Source: Diphasiastrum complanatum (lineage: Eukaryota > Streptophyta > Lycopodiopsida > Lycopodiales > Lycopodiaceae). From it: a stretch of 64,000 nucleotides of DNA. The translations under genes and the position numbers were made by a program. Of the stretch, positions 37,801 through 49,800 are shown in pieces (the stretch's first letter is position 1; the number at the start of each line of letters is the position of its first letter). The notes below the pieces were generated by a model. It was not told the origin of the DNA. It worked only from the letters and a program-made list of their open reading frames with translations, and searched no databases. The stretch covers positions 31,521,410 to 31,585,409 of the forward strand of contig CM055107.1 in assembly GCA_029204225.1 (NCBI GenBank). The letters run 5' to 3'.

Positions 37801-40800
37801 AAAAGAATGCACATAAAATATTGAAGAGATTTAATATACAAGAAAGCAAGCCAATTAGCAAACCCATGGATGCAAGCAACAAGCCATTAAGAGATGATGG
37901 TCCTTCATTTGCAGGTGAGACTCTCTATCGTCAATTACTGGGAAGCCTCATTTACCTTACTACCACCAGGCCAGATATTGCTTGTGCAGTTGGGATTGTA
38001 AGTCAATTCATGAGTAAACTTACCGAATCACATTGGAAGGCAGCCAAGCGGCATAGCGTTAGATTTGGTGCGAAGGAGCTTCTTGTGGCCAAAGATGAAA
38101 CCTTTCACAGAATCTTATGTTCTTAAATGTAAATAGTATCAAATGGCTAAAGTCAATTGCTTAAAAGCCGGAAAATTGTTGTTGCCATCAAAAATTCCAT
38201 CTGAAAGGCAAGAAATATTTTGATGGTATTTCAATGGATTTTGTAGTTGGTCTTCCTAGGACATTAAAGGAAATGACTCTAAATTGATAGTTGATCGCCT
38301 TATCAAATTAGCTACCTTTATTCCATTGAAAACTATTGTGGAAGCTTCCGATATAGCCCAAATCTTTGTGGAACGTTTTTTCAAGCTTTATAGTTGGCTT
38401 CATAGTTGCCTTCAAATGTTGTTAGTGATCGTGAATCGTCCACACTCGTATGTTCAAACAGAAAGGACTATTTATACGATGGAGTATATGCTAAGGACAA
38501 AAGTCTCGCAGAACAAATCTTGATGAGAAATATAGTTTCAATCAATTTTAACTTTCCTTGTGATAGTAATAAGCATTCGATGACAGGATACAGTCCAATT
38601 ATGCTTGTATATGGATTCCAGCCACGTTCCCTTGTCAATGTTGAAGTAAGATCCATTCATGTTCAAAAGGCAGCCGATTTTTTGCATGATATGCGAGAAA
38701 TGTTGTAGTTAGCACGTGAAAATGTTTTGAGAGCTAAAAAACGAGCCAAACATTATCCTGACCTGAAATGAACTCAAGAATTCAATGTTGGAAAGTGGGC
38801 ATATCTGAGGATTCCTTAGGATTATAATGTCTTTCATACAGGCAAACATTATAAGGATCAACACTTTTTTTTTTTTTTGAATCTTCCTGAGGGTGTTAAA
38901 GTAAACATCGTATTTCATGGAAGGCGATAAAAACTTGGTTTAAATCAAGGAGACACATTAGTAATATAACATAATCTCCTCCAAAATATTTTTCAAAGAA
39001 CTCCTTTAGAATTTGATAGACTTTGGATACCCGTCACAAGCAATTGAGAAATCGCTTAATAACCGCGTTGTTTTCACTGGAAAGAATATTCTAGTGATCA
39101 TGATTCTCGGGAGTAGGGTGATTCGTTAAGGAGGATTTTTTCTCATTTTTCACTGACATCAAAATTGAAATAAGAGGGGAACAATGTTATGTCCTTGCAT
39201 ATATATTAATGATATCTAGCCTATATTGTAAGGTAGCCCTTGGCCCGAAATAGGTCCCATGTCCCTATTTGGTTAAGGCATTTCCCCATGCAAGAATGGT
39301 TGTGGATTGTTAGAAGTCACTATGTGGAGATTCCTCTGTTGATGCTCTGACTGCGAAGTCGAGGTACCAGAAGGTACACCCTAAACGGTTGCTAGGGGTC
39401 ATCAGAGGTTTCTCCCAGGGCAAAAGGTCTCCTGAAGCAGTATGGCATATACTCTGAGCCTTTTCTAAGCTTGGTGGACATGACTTCTTATATTAATGTC
39501 AAGTTATTGTGGGGTTTTGGTACTTCATAGAGAACTCTAGAAGAGTCCACTACCGCTAGAGCAAGCCACCAAGGTCCTACCTATGACGGTGAAGGCACTA
39601 ATTGGCCTAGAGTTGCCCCGTGACGTACTAGAGGTGGGTCATGCATTGAGAGTGGCCACATGACCTCGATCGCCTACCTAGGCCCAACTCTCCATAAATC
39701 TCTTATAGCCCAGACCGATGCTCCTCAGTGATCACCTGGCATAAGGCAATGCCTTATGTCCTACCATCAAACTATAAGGGCCCTTAGAAATGCAACTTGA
39801 CCCTAGTGAGGGTATTGGAGTAAAGTTTACCGCACTAGAGTAATGCCATCTTCATGCTCTAGATCTAAAATACCACACCTCAGCCCCATCCAACAATTCT
39901 ACTTCCTCCCAAATACCCTATGAAAACTCAATCAACATGGCAAAGAATTGACGTGATGAGAATCAAGATAAGACAATTGGTTATACTTAAAAGAGCCAGC
40001 ACAAGTTCCCTTGGGGCTCCAATATCATCTGAAGGGCTCCATGATCACGGACACTTATTGCCACATGATGTGTCGAATGCCTTCTGTTGGCATACGATTT
40101 CCACATCTTTCTAAGGGGAACCACTAGAATCCCTCATAAAGCCAATGATCTATTTATCGAGCGTACACTTAACACATTCAACAATTCTGGAGAGGCCCTT
40201 TGGATGTGAATCTAGACGTTTTTTAAACGATTCTTACAGCTAGGAGAAATGGGTGATTGACTCCACAGGCTATGTTGACTCATGCTTGTCACATCGTCTC
40301 AGGAGTACAGTGGGATGGTTCTGAGTTGCATTAACTTCAAGTGGAGATACGTAGATTCTAGAGGATCTCCAAGGGAGACGTTATATGCTAGCTATGTAGT
40401 TTAGGAGGGATTGAATCAGAGGAGTACTTTATCTTCCAATGCCCTAACTACTAGAAGATCCGCAAGAGGTATTATTGTTCAGGACTTGCCAGTTACACCT
40501 CATTCACTGATTGCGTACATGGACTAGAGATGTGTAGCCTCGAAGCTAGGAGGGATCAGAGGAGAGGTATGCCAAGCTGCCCACACTGCTGGACGTATAC
40601 AAACCACGATGACAATCTAGACAATGACCCAAAGTCCAGTCAGATTCAGATGCAGATTTTTGGGATAATGCAGAGAAGCCTGCATGTCACAAGGATCATA
40701 AACACCGATGACAAACAGCACTACCAATAGCATCACCCTTCATATGACAATAACCACACACCAAGATCCTGCCACATAGGCATCCCTCACACTCCCCACA

Positions 40801-43800
40801 GCACCATCTTTGATAGCGATCACTATACTGTTCAGATCGTTGGCACACAGAGATAAATGATAGCTATAAATATTAAGATTCAGATTGTTAATAGCTCCCA
40901 GTGGTTATTTTGTTGTAGACAGGTAGCTGATTTGATAGTTTGTCTTAGTGGAAACTATTATTAGCATACACATCTCTAATACGTTCATTGACAGAACGCA
41001 TTGCACTCCCACGTAACGAAATGTATATTTATTAGCATGCACATATCTAATACATTTCATTGAGAGGACACATTGCACTCCCACATAATGAAATGTACAT
41101 TTGTTATTCACTCGGGTAGTCTTATGTACAGTTTGGTACTCTAAAGACATTAATAGAACTTTCTTTCTTTCTCATGTGAGAATAGCCATAAGCTAGCCTA
41201 TAAAAGATCAATGGAGTACCATATACCCAAATCCAACAAGAAAGAAATAGTGATGGTTAGTGAGCTGGAAACATAGTTTACTCACCTGAAGTTGAGTACG
41301 AATCTGGTCCAACCTAATTTCCTGCAACCAACGTATCGGGATTGTTAGCAGACATTTTGCGCATGAAGAGAAAATGACAGCCAATACACTTCAAGACTGA
41401 AAGTTATAAGGGATGTGTCTTCAAAAATAGCTAAGGTCACAGGTATTGATCCAAGAAGATAGATAGTAACTAAATAAATAATACCTGATCATGGAGCACC
41501 TCCTTCAGCCTTGAAACAAGACTCAAACGACTCATTTCACTGGCCTCAAATTGTTCAATGCACTGTGAAAGAACTACTTGAAGCTGCTGCAGCTCCTCAA
41601 ACGTAGAAGGATCATTAACTGCAACATCAAATAGCCTCACATTACAAACATTCCACTTTAATGTGGCAGCATCATAATTCAGATAGAGGTACAAACAAAA
41701 GCAAATCATGTTTTACTTTACAGACATCATGCAATTTTGAGTTCCAGACTTGAAAATATTCCTTGTAGAGCACATAAAAAACTACAAAAATGTTTCAGTC
41801 TTTAAACATTCTTTTTTAAGTGTAAGCGACTAACATTCAGCACACCGTCTCCATAAAATTTCAGAAGAAAACAGTCAATTGTGTCAAGAAAAGAAAAATT
41901 GCAGCATATACAGAAAAGTAATACACCATTATGAACCTTATCCGCACAATATTCTTTGAGACCATAGCAAACACAAGCTGTATATGAGATCAAAAGTGAA
42001 ATGAGAAATCAACAAAGGCTGAAAAGTATTAGATAAACATGTTAACAAGTCAAGCACATTTTTCTATTGTACTGCAGAGAATGTCGTCCTCATAAAAGCG
42101 AACAGCATTTTGTAGCGCTGAAAGTGCCAGACACAGCCCACTGGCTAGGCAGGATAGGCACTGCAGCCACCCTACTGGCCTTCATCCGCAAAGAGCCGTA
42201 GCTTCAAGGTCCTTATATCATAGCCTACTACTTCTGTGAATAGTGAGTTCATCACTTGATTTGTAATATGACACTGTTCGCAAAATGTGGCCAGTTTGTT
42301 GACAGCTCAAAAAATATGTTAATCACTAAGTTGATGAGAACAGGCATATTTACATGCATTACAATGTTCATTGACACACATAAAATTCCATTTGCAGGTA
42401 CAAGGATAGCCATATTCAGTCAGTCAATTTAAATTGATTGACTTGATGTCATTTAATACAATTATATTGTCCAATTGAACGTTTGAGAGCTATAATGCCA
42501 ATGATAGTCGAATTATAATGATTTCAGTTTTGGCCGCAATCATCAAGTTTTGCATCGGTATTATCTATCTCAGTCAACTTCAACTGGTGAAAATGATGTT
42601 CTATGTGTTGGCCATACAATGACTTTTATATAAGAGAGATGACTCAGCAACCCCCTTGTTGCTCTTTACTATCAAGCCACATACAAATGAGATGATCGAA
42701 ATCTTGATGCTTAGCATCGCAAGTCTCTCCAATACATTTCTATTTGAATATCTAAGTTTCAAGTTATAATAATACCATTTAAGTGTTACTATCACTATTG
42801 ATAGAGTTCAAGTTCTTGGGTCTTGTTGGATTATATAATAATCCAATTCTTAATCTATATCCATGCATTTATCCAGTTTCTGCATATTTACTCGCTCACA
42901 CTCTGCAAAAATACACGGGAATCGCTAACAGGTGGGTTGACAACGACAACGACAGAGCGACTATCGAATGGTCCAACAAATATTTGTCAAATGTTAACAT
43001 ATCATGTTTGTTAGAAATCAATGATAAACTTCATTATTACTGTTTACGATGCACATTAATGTTGACAGCTGTGACCAGCTGTCAATAACCGTAGGCTAGT
43101 CTATTAGTCTACTCGTAGGTTTTCTCTCTCTATCAGGGTTCAGGGTTTATTTTGTACATTTTACATTCTGTATGATGTAGTGTGATAGAGTGACAGTGCG
43201 TGTTCTTCTTCCGCCTTCTTGTGGTGATTGCTTATGGTGAATGCTTGATGTTGCATGAGGAGGCGGCGTAGCCGCCACGCCGAAGTGGGGAATCTAGAAT
43301 ATTCCCTTTGAAAGTTCTTACATTCTCTCTATTTTTAATCTTTTCCGTACCAATATTGGATCGACGCGCCAGAGGTAGGAAAAATCTTGAACAGTCGTAC
43401 ATCCGCGCGTCATACAGATATAGCATATCCGTACCAATATCGGATCGACGCGCCAGAGGTAAAGAAAACCAAGAGCAGTCGTACATCCGCGCGTCATACC
43501 GATATCACATATCAACCAATATCGGAGCGACGCGCCAGAGGTAAAGAGAATCCCGAGCAGTCGTGCACCTGCGCGTCGTACAGATATCAGGTGTACAACC
43601 AAAAAAAAATTACAGTTCTGTGGTGTGAATAAATTTTGTGATCCAGACTCATCTATCCAGTAATGGCAACTCTAAGCGAGAGTGTCCTTAATGAGTCAAG
43701 CAAATTGGAAGGTGCCGGCAACTATGCAGTTTGGAAATTCAAACTGAAGAACATTTTGATGGAAAAGGAGCTCTGGGAGATCGTGACAGGTGAAGAGACA

Positions 43801-46800
43801 AGGCCAATGATTGAAGAAGATCAGTGGGCATTTGATAGGAGAAGACGGAAAGCCCAAAATGTCATCAACTTATTAGTTAGAGATGCAATTATTCCCTATA
43901 TTTCAGATTTAGAAGGACCAAAAGAAGCGTGGGATACATTGAAGGCATTGTTTGAAACGACAAATACATCTCGAATACTATTTCTAAAGACAAAGTTGCA
44001 TACATTGTGGATGGATGATGGTGCAACTATTGCCGATCACATACTGAAGATCAAAGAGATCCGTGACCAATTAGCAGCAGTTGGAGAGCGAGTACAAGAT
44101 CATGAGATCGTGCAATTGACATTGAATAGTCTGAGTGAGTCACATCAGATGTTTGTGACGAGTATAGCCACAAGAGAAAATCTTCCAACCTATGAAGAAC
44201 TAGGTGGATTGCTTTTGCAAGAAGAGCAACGTCAAGAGAACTTGAATCATCGTAACAAGCTATGATCAAGCTCTTGCAGTTAGAGGACGAGGTGGAAGAT
44301 TTGGCCGTGGAAAGTATCAATCGAGAGGAGGAAACTCAAGCCGAGGATCATTTCAACAATTTCATGAACAAGTCAATGATAGTCCGAATCGAGGTAATTG
44401 GAATCAAGACCGAGGTCAAGGACGCGGCTATTCAAGACAAAATAAACCTAGAAATTGTAGGTACTGCAACAAACCTGGTTACTGGGAGCGTGAAATGCTT
44501 GAACCAAGCACATCGAAATACACTACCATTTTGTTCGAAAAAAAATTCTTGATGGAGCCATTGATCTTGTTTTTTGTAAACCTAAAGATCAAATGGCAGA
44601 TATTTTTACTAAGTCATTAGGTAGATGTGAATTTGAGAGGTTTCGTACTCTATTAGGGATAGAAAAATGTAATTTTATCATTGAGGGAGAGTGTTAGAAA
44701 TCAATGATAAACTTCATTGTTACTGTTTACGATGCACATTAATGTTGACAGTTGTGACCAACTGTCAATAGCCGTAGGCTAGACTATTAGTCTACTCATA
44801 AGTTTTCTCTCTCTATCAGGGTTCAGGGTTTATTTGTACATTTTACATTCTGTATGATCTAGTGTGATAGAGTGACAGTGCGTGTTCTTCTTCCGCCTTC
44901 TTGTGGTGATTGCTTATGGTGAATGCTTGATGTTGCATATCTAATTATTAACAATGTTACCACTTGTTATGAAACTAACGACTTGCTCTAACCAGTTACC
45001 ATTGTTAGCAAGTAATTACTGTGTAACCTAACTGGATCAGTGACAGCGCAATATGGCTAAGTGCCAATTGCGATCAATAGCCAAACAGCTGTCTTGAACC
45101 GTCATTTGGATAAGCCCATGTGGCATTCCTAACTAATATATATAGCTAATCATTTTCTCAAGCTACTTACTTGGATTCAAGTCAACTAGGCCATTGATCA
45201 TAGAGTATTGTTGATTAGCGAAGTGTATCAGACGGAGACGATCGGTGATTCAGAGTTAGTTTCGAGTACGCAGTTGCATCCACTATTGTCTTGTGCTCGC
45301 TACTCATCTGATTTGTACATGTTATTTACTATATTTAAACCTACAATTTGTTACATTCAATAATATGTCAGAATAAATGTTATGCTGTCTACGAAATCAA
45401 TCTCATAGATTCTGATGATTTCAAAATTAGAATCAAGTAGAATCGAACATGGCAAATGTCGAGATAGTATTGTTCAAATTTGATCATTGAAGAAAGGATT
45501 ATTCTGCAGAGCCCAATAGTTGCATCTATCGAATGCAGTTTCTCTCTATCTAGGCATTCTTTCCTTTCTCTGTATCCCGATATTATCAGATACTATATCC
45601 TCGATATATCATCCTGGTTATCGACAGACTAACCTTCAGATGGATTCACAAAGCCAAGCTGGTCTCATAGTAGACGAGCTAAATGGATCCAATTATCATT
45701 TGTAAAAATTGCAAATGAAGACCGTGGGAATTGCCAATGAGTTGTGGGATGTTGTCACAAGTATCAAATTGAAACTTGAAATGGAAATCGAGGGATGCTT
45801 TTGCACTAAATGGAAATCGAGGGATGCTTTTGCACTAACCATTCTCAATATATCATATACACAGATTGGCCATGTATCTAAAGCTCAAACTTCGAAAGAA
45901 GTATGAGACATCCTGAGCGCACTATATGTTGTGAGGGATGTGACTTCTGAGTTGCATTTCAGAAGGAAATTCTGCTCACTCAAGGTGTCTAATGATGATT
46001 CGCTTCATAATCACATAAACCAGTTTAACAATCTCTTGCAACAGATGACAGTTCTCGGATCAACTATCGACGATCAAGATGCAATCATGACATTGTTGTC
46101 GAGCCTGCCACCTACATACTAAAACTGGGTGATGATCATAACGACACACTCAGATTTAACTCTCTCTAGAGTAATCGCTATGGTACTGTAAAAAGATAAT
46201 CGAAGAAGTGCACACAGCTCTTCGAATTTAGTATCGCAAGCTCTATATGCAAACAAAGGCGCTAAACGTCAGAAGAAGAAAGGCTCAAAACAATTTGTAT
46301 CGAATCAGAAGCCGACACAATGTCAAGAGCAATTATCGAGTCCACGGTCGAAGAAGAAAATATTCTGTAAGTATTGCAAACACACTAATCATGAGATTTA
46401 AGATTGTAGGATATTGAAAGTGGAGAACACCAACAGTAAACAATCAAATCAGCAGGCGAATGCAGTTGCAGAAACATCACAATCCCCTGTTCAAGACATG
46501 GATGAAAGAGCGTTTATGATCAACGATCAGAAAGCGCAAGTCGATAATGCTTGGTTTCTCGATTCTGGAGCCACTCAACAAATGATATGCTTGCTCACAC
46601 GACACTACCTAAGTTCTTCTGGGCTGAAGTGGTTTCCACTACAGCTTATATTCAGAACAAATGCTCGACTAAAGGGCTCTTAGACAAAACACCTTATGAA
46701 GTTTGGAAAGGCACCAAACCATCATTATCGTAACTCAAAATTTTCGGATGTATTGCTCATGCACAAATACCGAAGGAGATAAAAAAAAAGCTGGACTCCC

Positions 46801-49800
46801 ACAATATCAAATCCATTTTCACTGGTTATACTACTTCAGACAAAGCTTATAAATCAAGTAATTACCATGTAACCTAACTGGATAAGTGACAGTGCAATAT
46901 GGCTAAGTGCCAATTGTGATCAATGGCCAAACAACTGTCTTGAACTGTCATTTGGATAAGCCCATGCGCCATTCCTAACTAGTATAAATAGCTGATCATT
47001 TTCTCAAGCAACTTACTTGGATTCAAGTCAATTAGTCAATTGATCATAGAGTATTGCTAATTAGCGAAAATATATCAGATGGAGACGATCAGTGATTTAA
47101 AGTTAGTTTCGAGTACGTGGTTGTATCCGCTATTGTCTTGTGCTTGTTATTCATTTGATTTGTAAATGCTACTTACTAAATCCAATCCTACAGTTTATGG
47201 CGTTCAGCATTATGTCAAAATGAATGTCTGCTTCTCTAATTTACTGTAATCTGATTATGTTCTCTTATAGTTTTGTCTGACCTATCGAATATTTCTACAT
47301 AGCAATATTATCTCTGTTTATGTTTGTCCACGAAATCAATCTCATAGATTCTGATAATTTCAACGTAATAATCAAGTAGAATAGAACGTGGCAATTGTTG
47401 TTAGAAATAAATGACTATGCTGAAGTTAATCCATAGGTTACTTTGACCCAAAAGGTCGAGATTTGTGTAACCATGGGTATTTAGTTATTTAGGCCATCTT
47501 AAGTTTGTCTTAAGTTCAGTTGGACCCAATTTTGGTCATGTACTGACTCGTGGGTCCTTAGGGGTCTAATTTTGTTTAGGGCCCTATCTTGACTTTTGGG
47601 GGTGCCCTACATTTAGTAAGTGGTTAACCTTAGGGTTTGGTGGCATTTGGTCACATCCAGGTAGAGTACTTAGATGCTCATTGTGTATTCCATTTTATAC
47701 AGTTTGGCTCTCCATTGCTCTTGTTGTTGTTTTCTCTCTCTCTCTCTCTTAGAGTTGGGCGCCCAGCCTCTTCTCTCGAGATTGATTGATAACTAGATCT
47801 TGGTGACTTGTCTCTTGATTTCCTACATGGTATCAGAGCTTTCGGATCTGCAACAAGCTTGTTTGTTGGCACCCTACCAGAAGAGGAGCTTCTCTGCTTT
47901 TTGTTGTGAAATTTCAGCATCTTGCTGATCTTTTCAAGTGGAGTTTGGATCAGCTTTTTTGTCTTTTTTCAGGTTGAAGAAGGGCGGCCATCAGAGATCT
48001 TGGAAGAGCAATTTTTGGCACCCAAAAATCAGAATCTCAAATCTGATTTTTATGCGACCAGTTTTCAGCAAGTTTTGTTTGGAGGAGGGTGCCCAAAATC
48101 TGCAACTGATTTTGGGTTGTGGTGTCTCCTTATCTTGCTGTTTTTGTTTTCAGGTTTGCATTTGTGTAGGAGGGCGCCCAAAATTCAGCAAACCCTATTC
48201 AGGGTTAGGTCAACTTGTGGCTGGAACTTTGCAGATTCTCAGCAAGTAGTAGGGTGCTTTCAACAGCCCTATTGGAGTATGTGTTGATCACACTATTTGG
48301 CTTCCTAATTGGGTTTCGGTGTAGGCTTCAATCGAAGCTAACCTAATTTTCAAGAAGCTGGTTTTTTTGTGTAGAAAGACAGCCATCTATCCATTATCTT
48401 CTGGGCACTTTGGTTGCAGATTGAAAGATATCTTGTGCTCCTACTTTCAGCTCTTTGTTTGCTGCAAATTTTTGAGTAGATTTGGTTGTGGAGGCTCTCT
48501 TTCCTATCTACTACAAGCTGAAATTTTGTTGGAGGTAATGGCTAAAGAATCGGAAGCTATCGGTTCTTTGTTTAGTGAAGATCGGTTGGATGGCACAAAC
48601 TACTCCTTGTGGAGTTACATGATGAAGAATCTTCTCATAGCGAAAGGGCTGTGGGATTTGGTCAATGGTGATGAGGAAAGGCCTCCGTCTTTGGCACCTC
48701 CTACACCTCCTGGATCATCATCATCAACATTATCTTCTCCATCTTCAGAAGAACAAAAGAAGTGGGATAGAAGGGATGCACAAGCACATTCTATGGTTGC
48801 TCTTGCTGTGAAAAGATCTATCTTACCTCATATTAGGTCTTGTAAGACATCTAAAAGCCGTGGGATACACTTTATACTATGTATAGAGTCAAAAATCCAG
48901 CAAGAGTGGTGTATCTCAGAAATCAGCTTTCTTTGTTGAAGATGCAAGAAAGGGATCAAGTGACCAATCACTTGACCAAGATCAAGGATCTTCGTGAGGA
49001 GCTTCTCAATAATGATGAGATAATTGAGGATGCTCAATTTGTTTCCATTACTCTCAACTCATTACCTTCATCTTATCTTCCATTTGTTTCATCTTTGAGT
49101 ATCTCTCTTAGGGGACAGCAACTCTCCTTTGATGAACTTGTTGGGCTGCTTCTTCAAGAGGAGCAAACAAGGCAAAACTTTGCGGGTGACACTCAACAAG
49201 ATCAAGCTTTCTTCACGAAAGGCAAGGGCAAAGGCAAGTCAAAAGGAAAGGGAAAGCCTCCTTCCAAGGATGAGCAAAAGCCCGTTGGAGGTCAAGATGT
49301 CAACACTCAAAAGAAGAAAGGGAAGTGCCATTATTGCAAAAGGTATGGGCACTTCATCAAGGATTGTAAGAAGAAGCTTGCGAAAGAGGAGAGTAAAGGA
49401 ATTGATACTAGTGCTTCACTTGCTACTTTGGAGCAAGAGCTTGAAGCTAGTGGTGATCTCTTCAACCAAGACTATGCTTTTGTGTCTAATATTGCTTGTA
49501 CTAGTATTACTACATCTCTGAGGAATTCAGATTCTGTTTTGCAAGTTGCTGATTTTCAGCCCATTGAATGGGTGATTGATAGTGGTGCTACTCGTCATAT
49601 GACTTCTCGCAAAGAAGCATTTACTAAATTAGTAAAAGTGCAAAATGGAAGTAAGGTACAATGTGCAGATGATGCACCTTCTTCTATTCATGGAATTGGA
49701 ATTGTAGCCATCATTTTGCCTAATGGTGAAGAAAAGTACATTAAGAATGTGCTTTATGTTCCGGGAACCAAGAAGAATCTTCTTTCGGTTTCAACTATGT

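Larger units (their letters stand above)
6647..41285 (-). other. CID gene intron 6 (34,639 bp), TE-filled
   Basis: The intron is defined by donor GTGAGT after exon 6 and acceptor TTTTCCAG before exon 7, in phase 0. It holds copia A and B, the GC-rich MITE-like family, three hAT copies, a minus-strand copia fragment, a copia RT scrap and Ty3/gypsy debris. Confidence 0.85.
43009..44937 (+). mobile_element. copia C, deletion derivative with both LTRs (1.93 kb)
   Basis: LTRs 43009-43255 (247 bp) and 44692-44937 (246 bp) start TGTTAGAAATCAATG and end GATGTTGCA, and are nearly identical. The purine tract ttgagggaga precedes the 3' LTR. The interior keeps a leader with tandem repeats, gag, and only the last 50 codons or so of pol. 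I could not see a clear 5-bp target duplication. It lies in intron 4, antisense to the host gene. Confidence 0.88.

Noticed and set aside
43004-44942. A 5-bp target duplication for copia C
   Set aside because: The flanks read atgtt and tatct, so no convincing match is present. The LTR pairing itself is secure.
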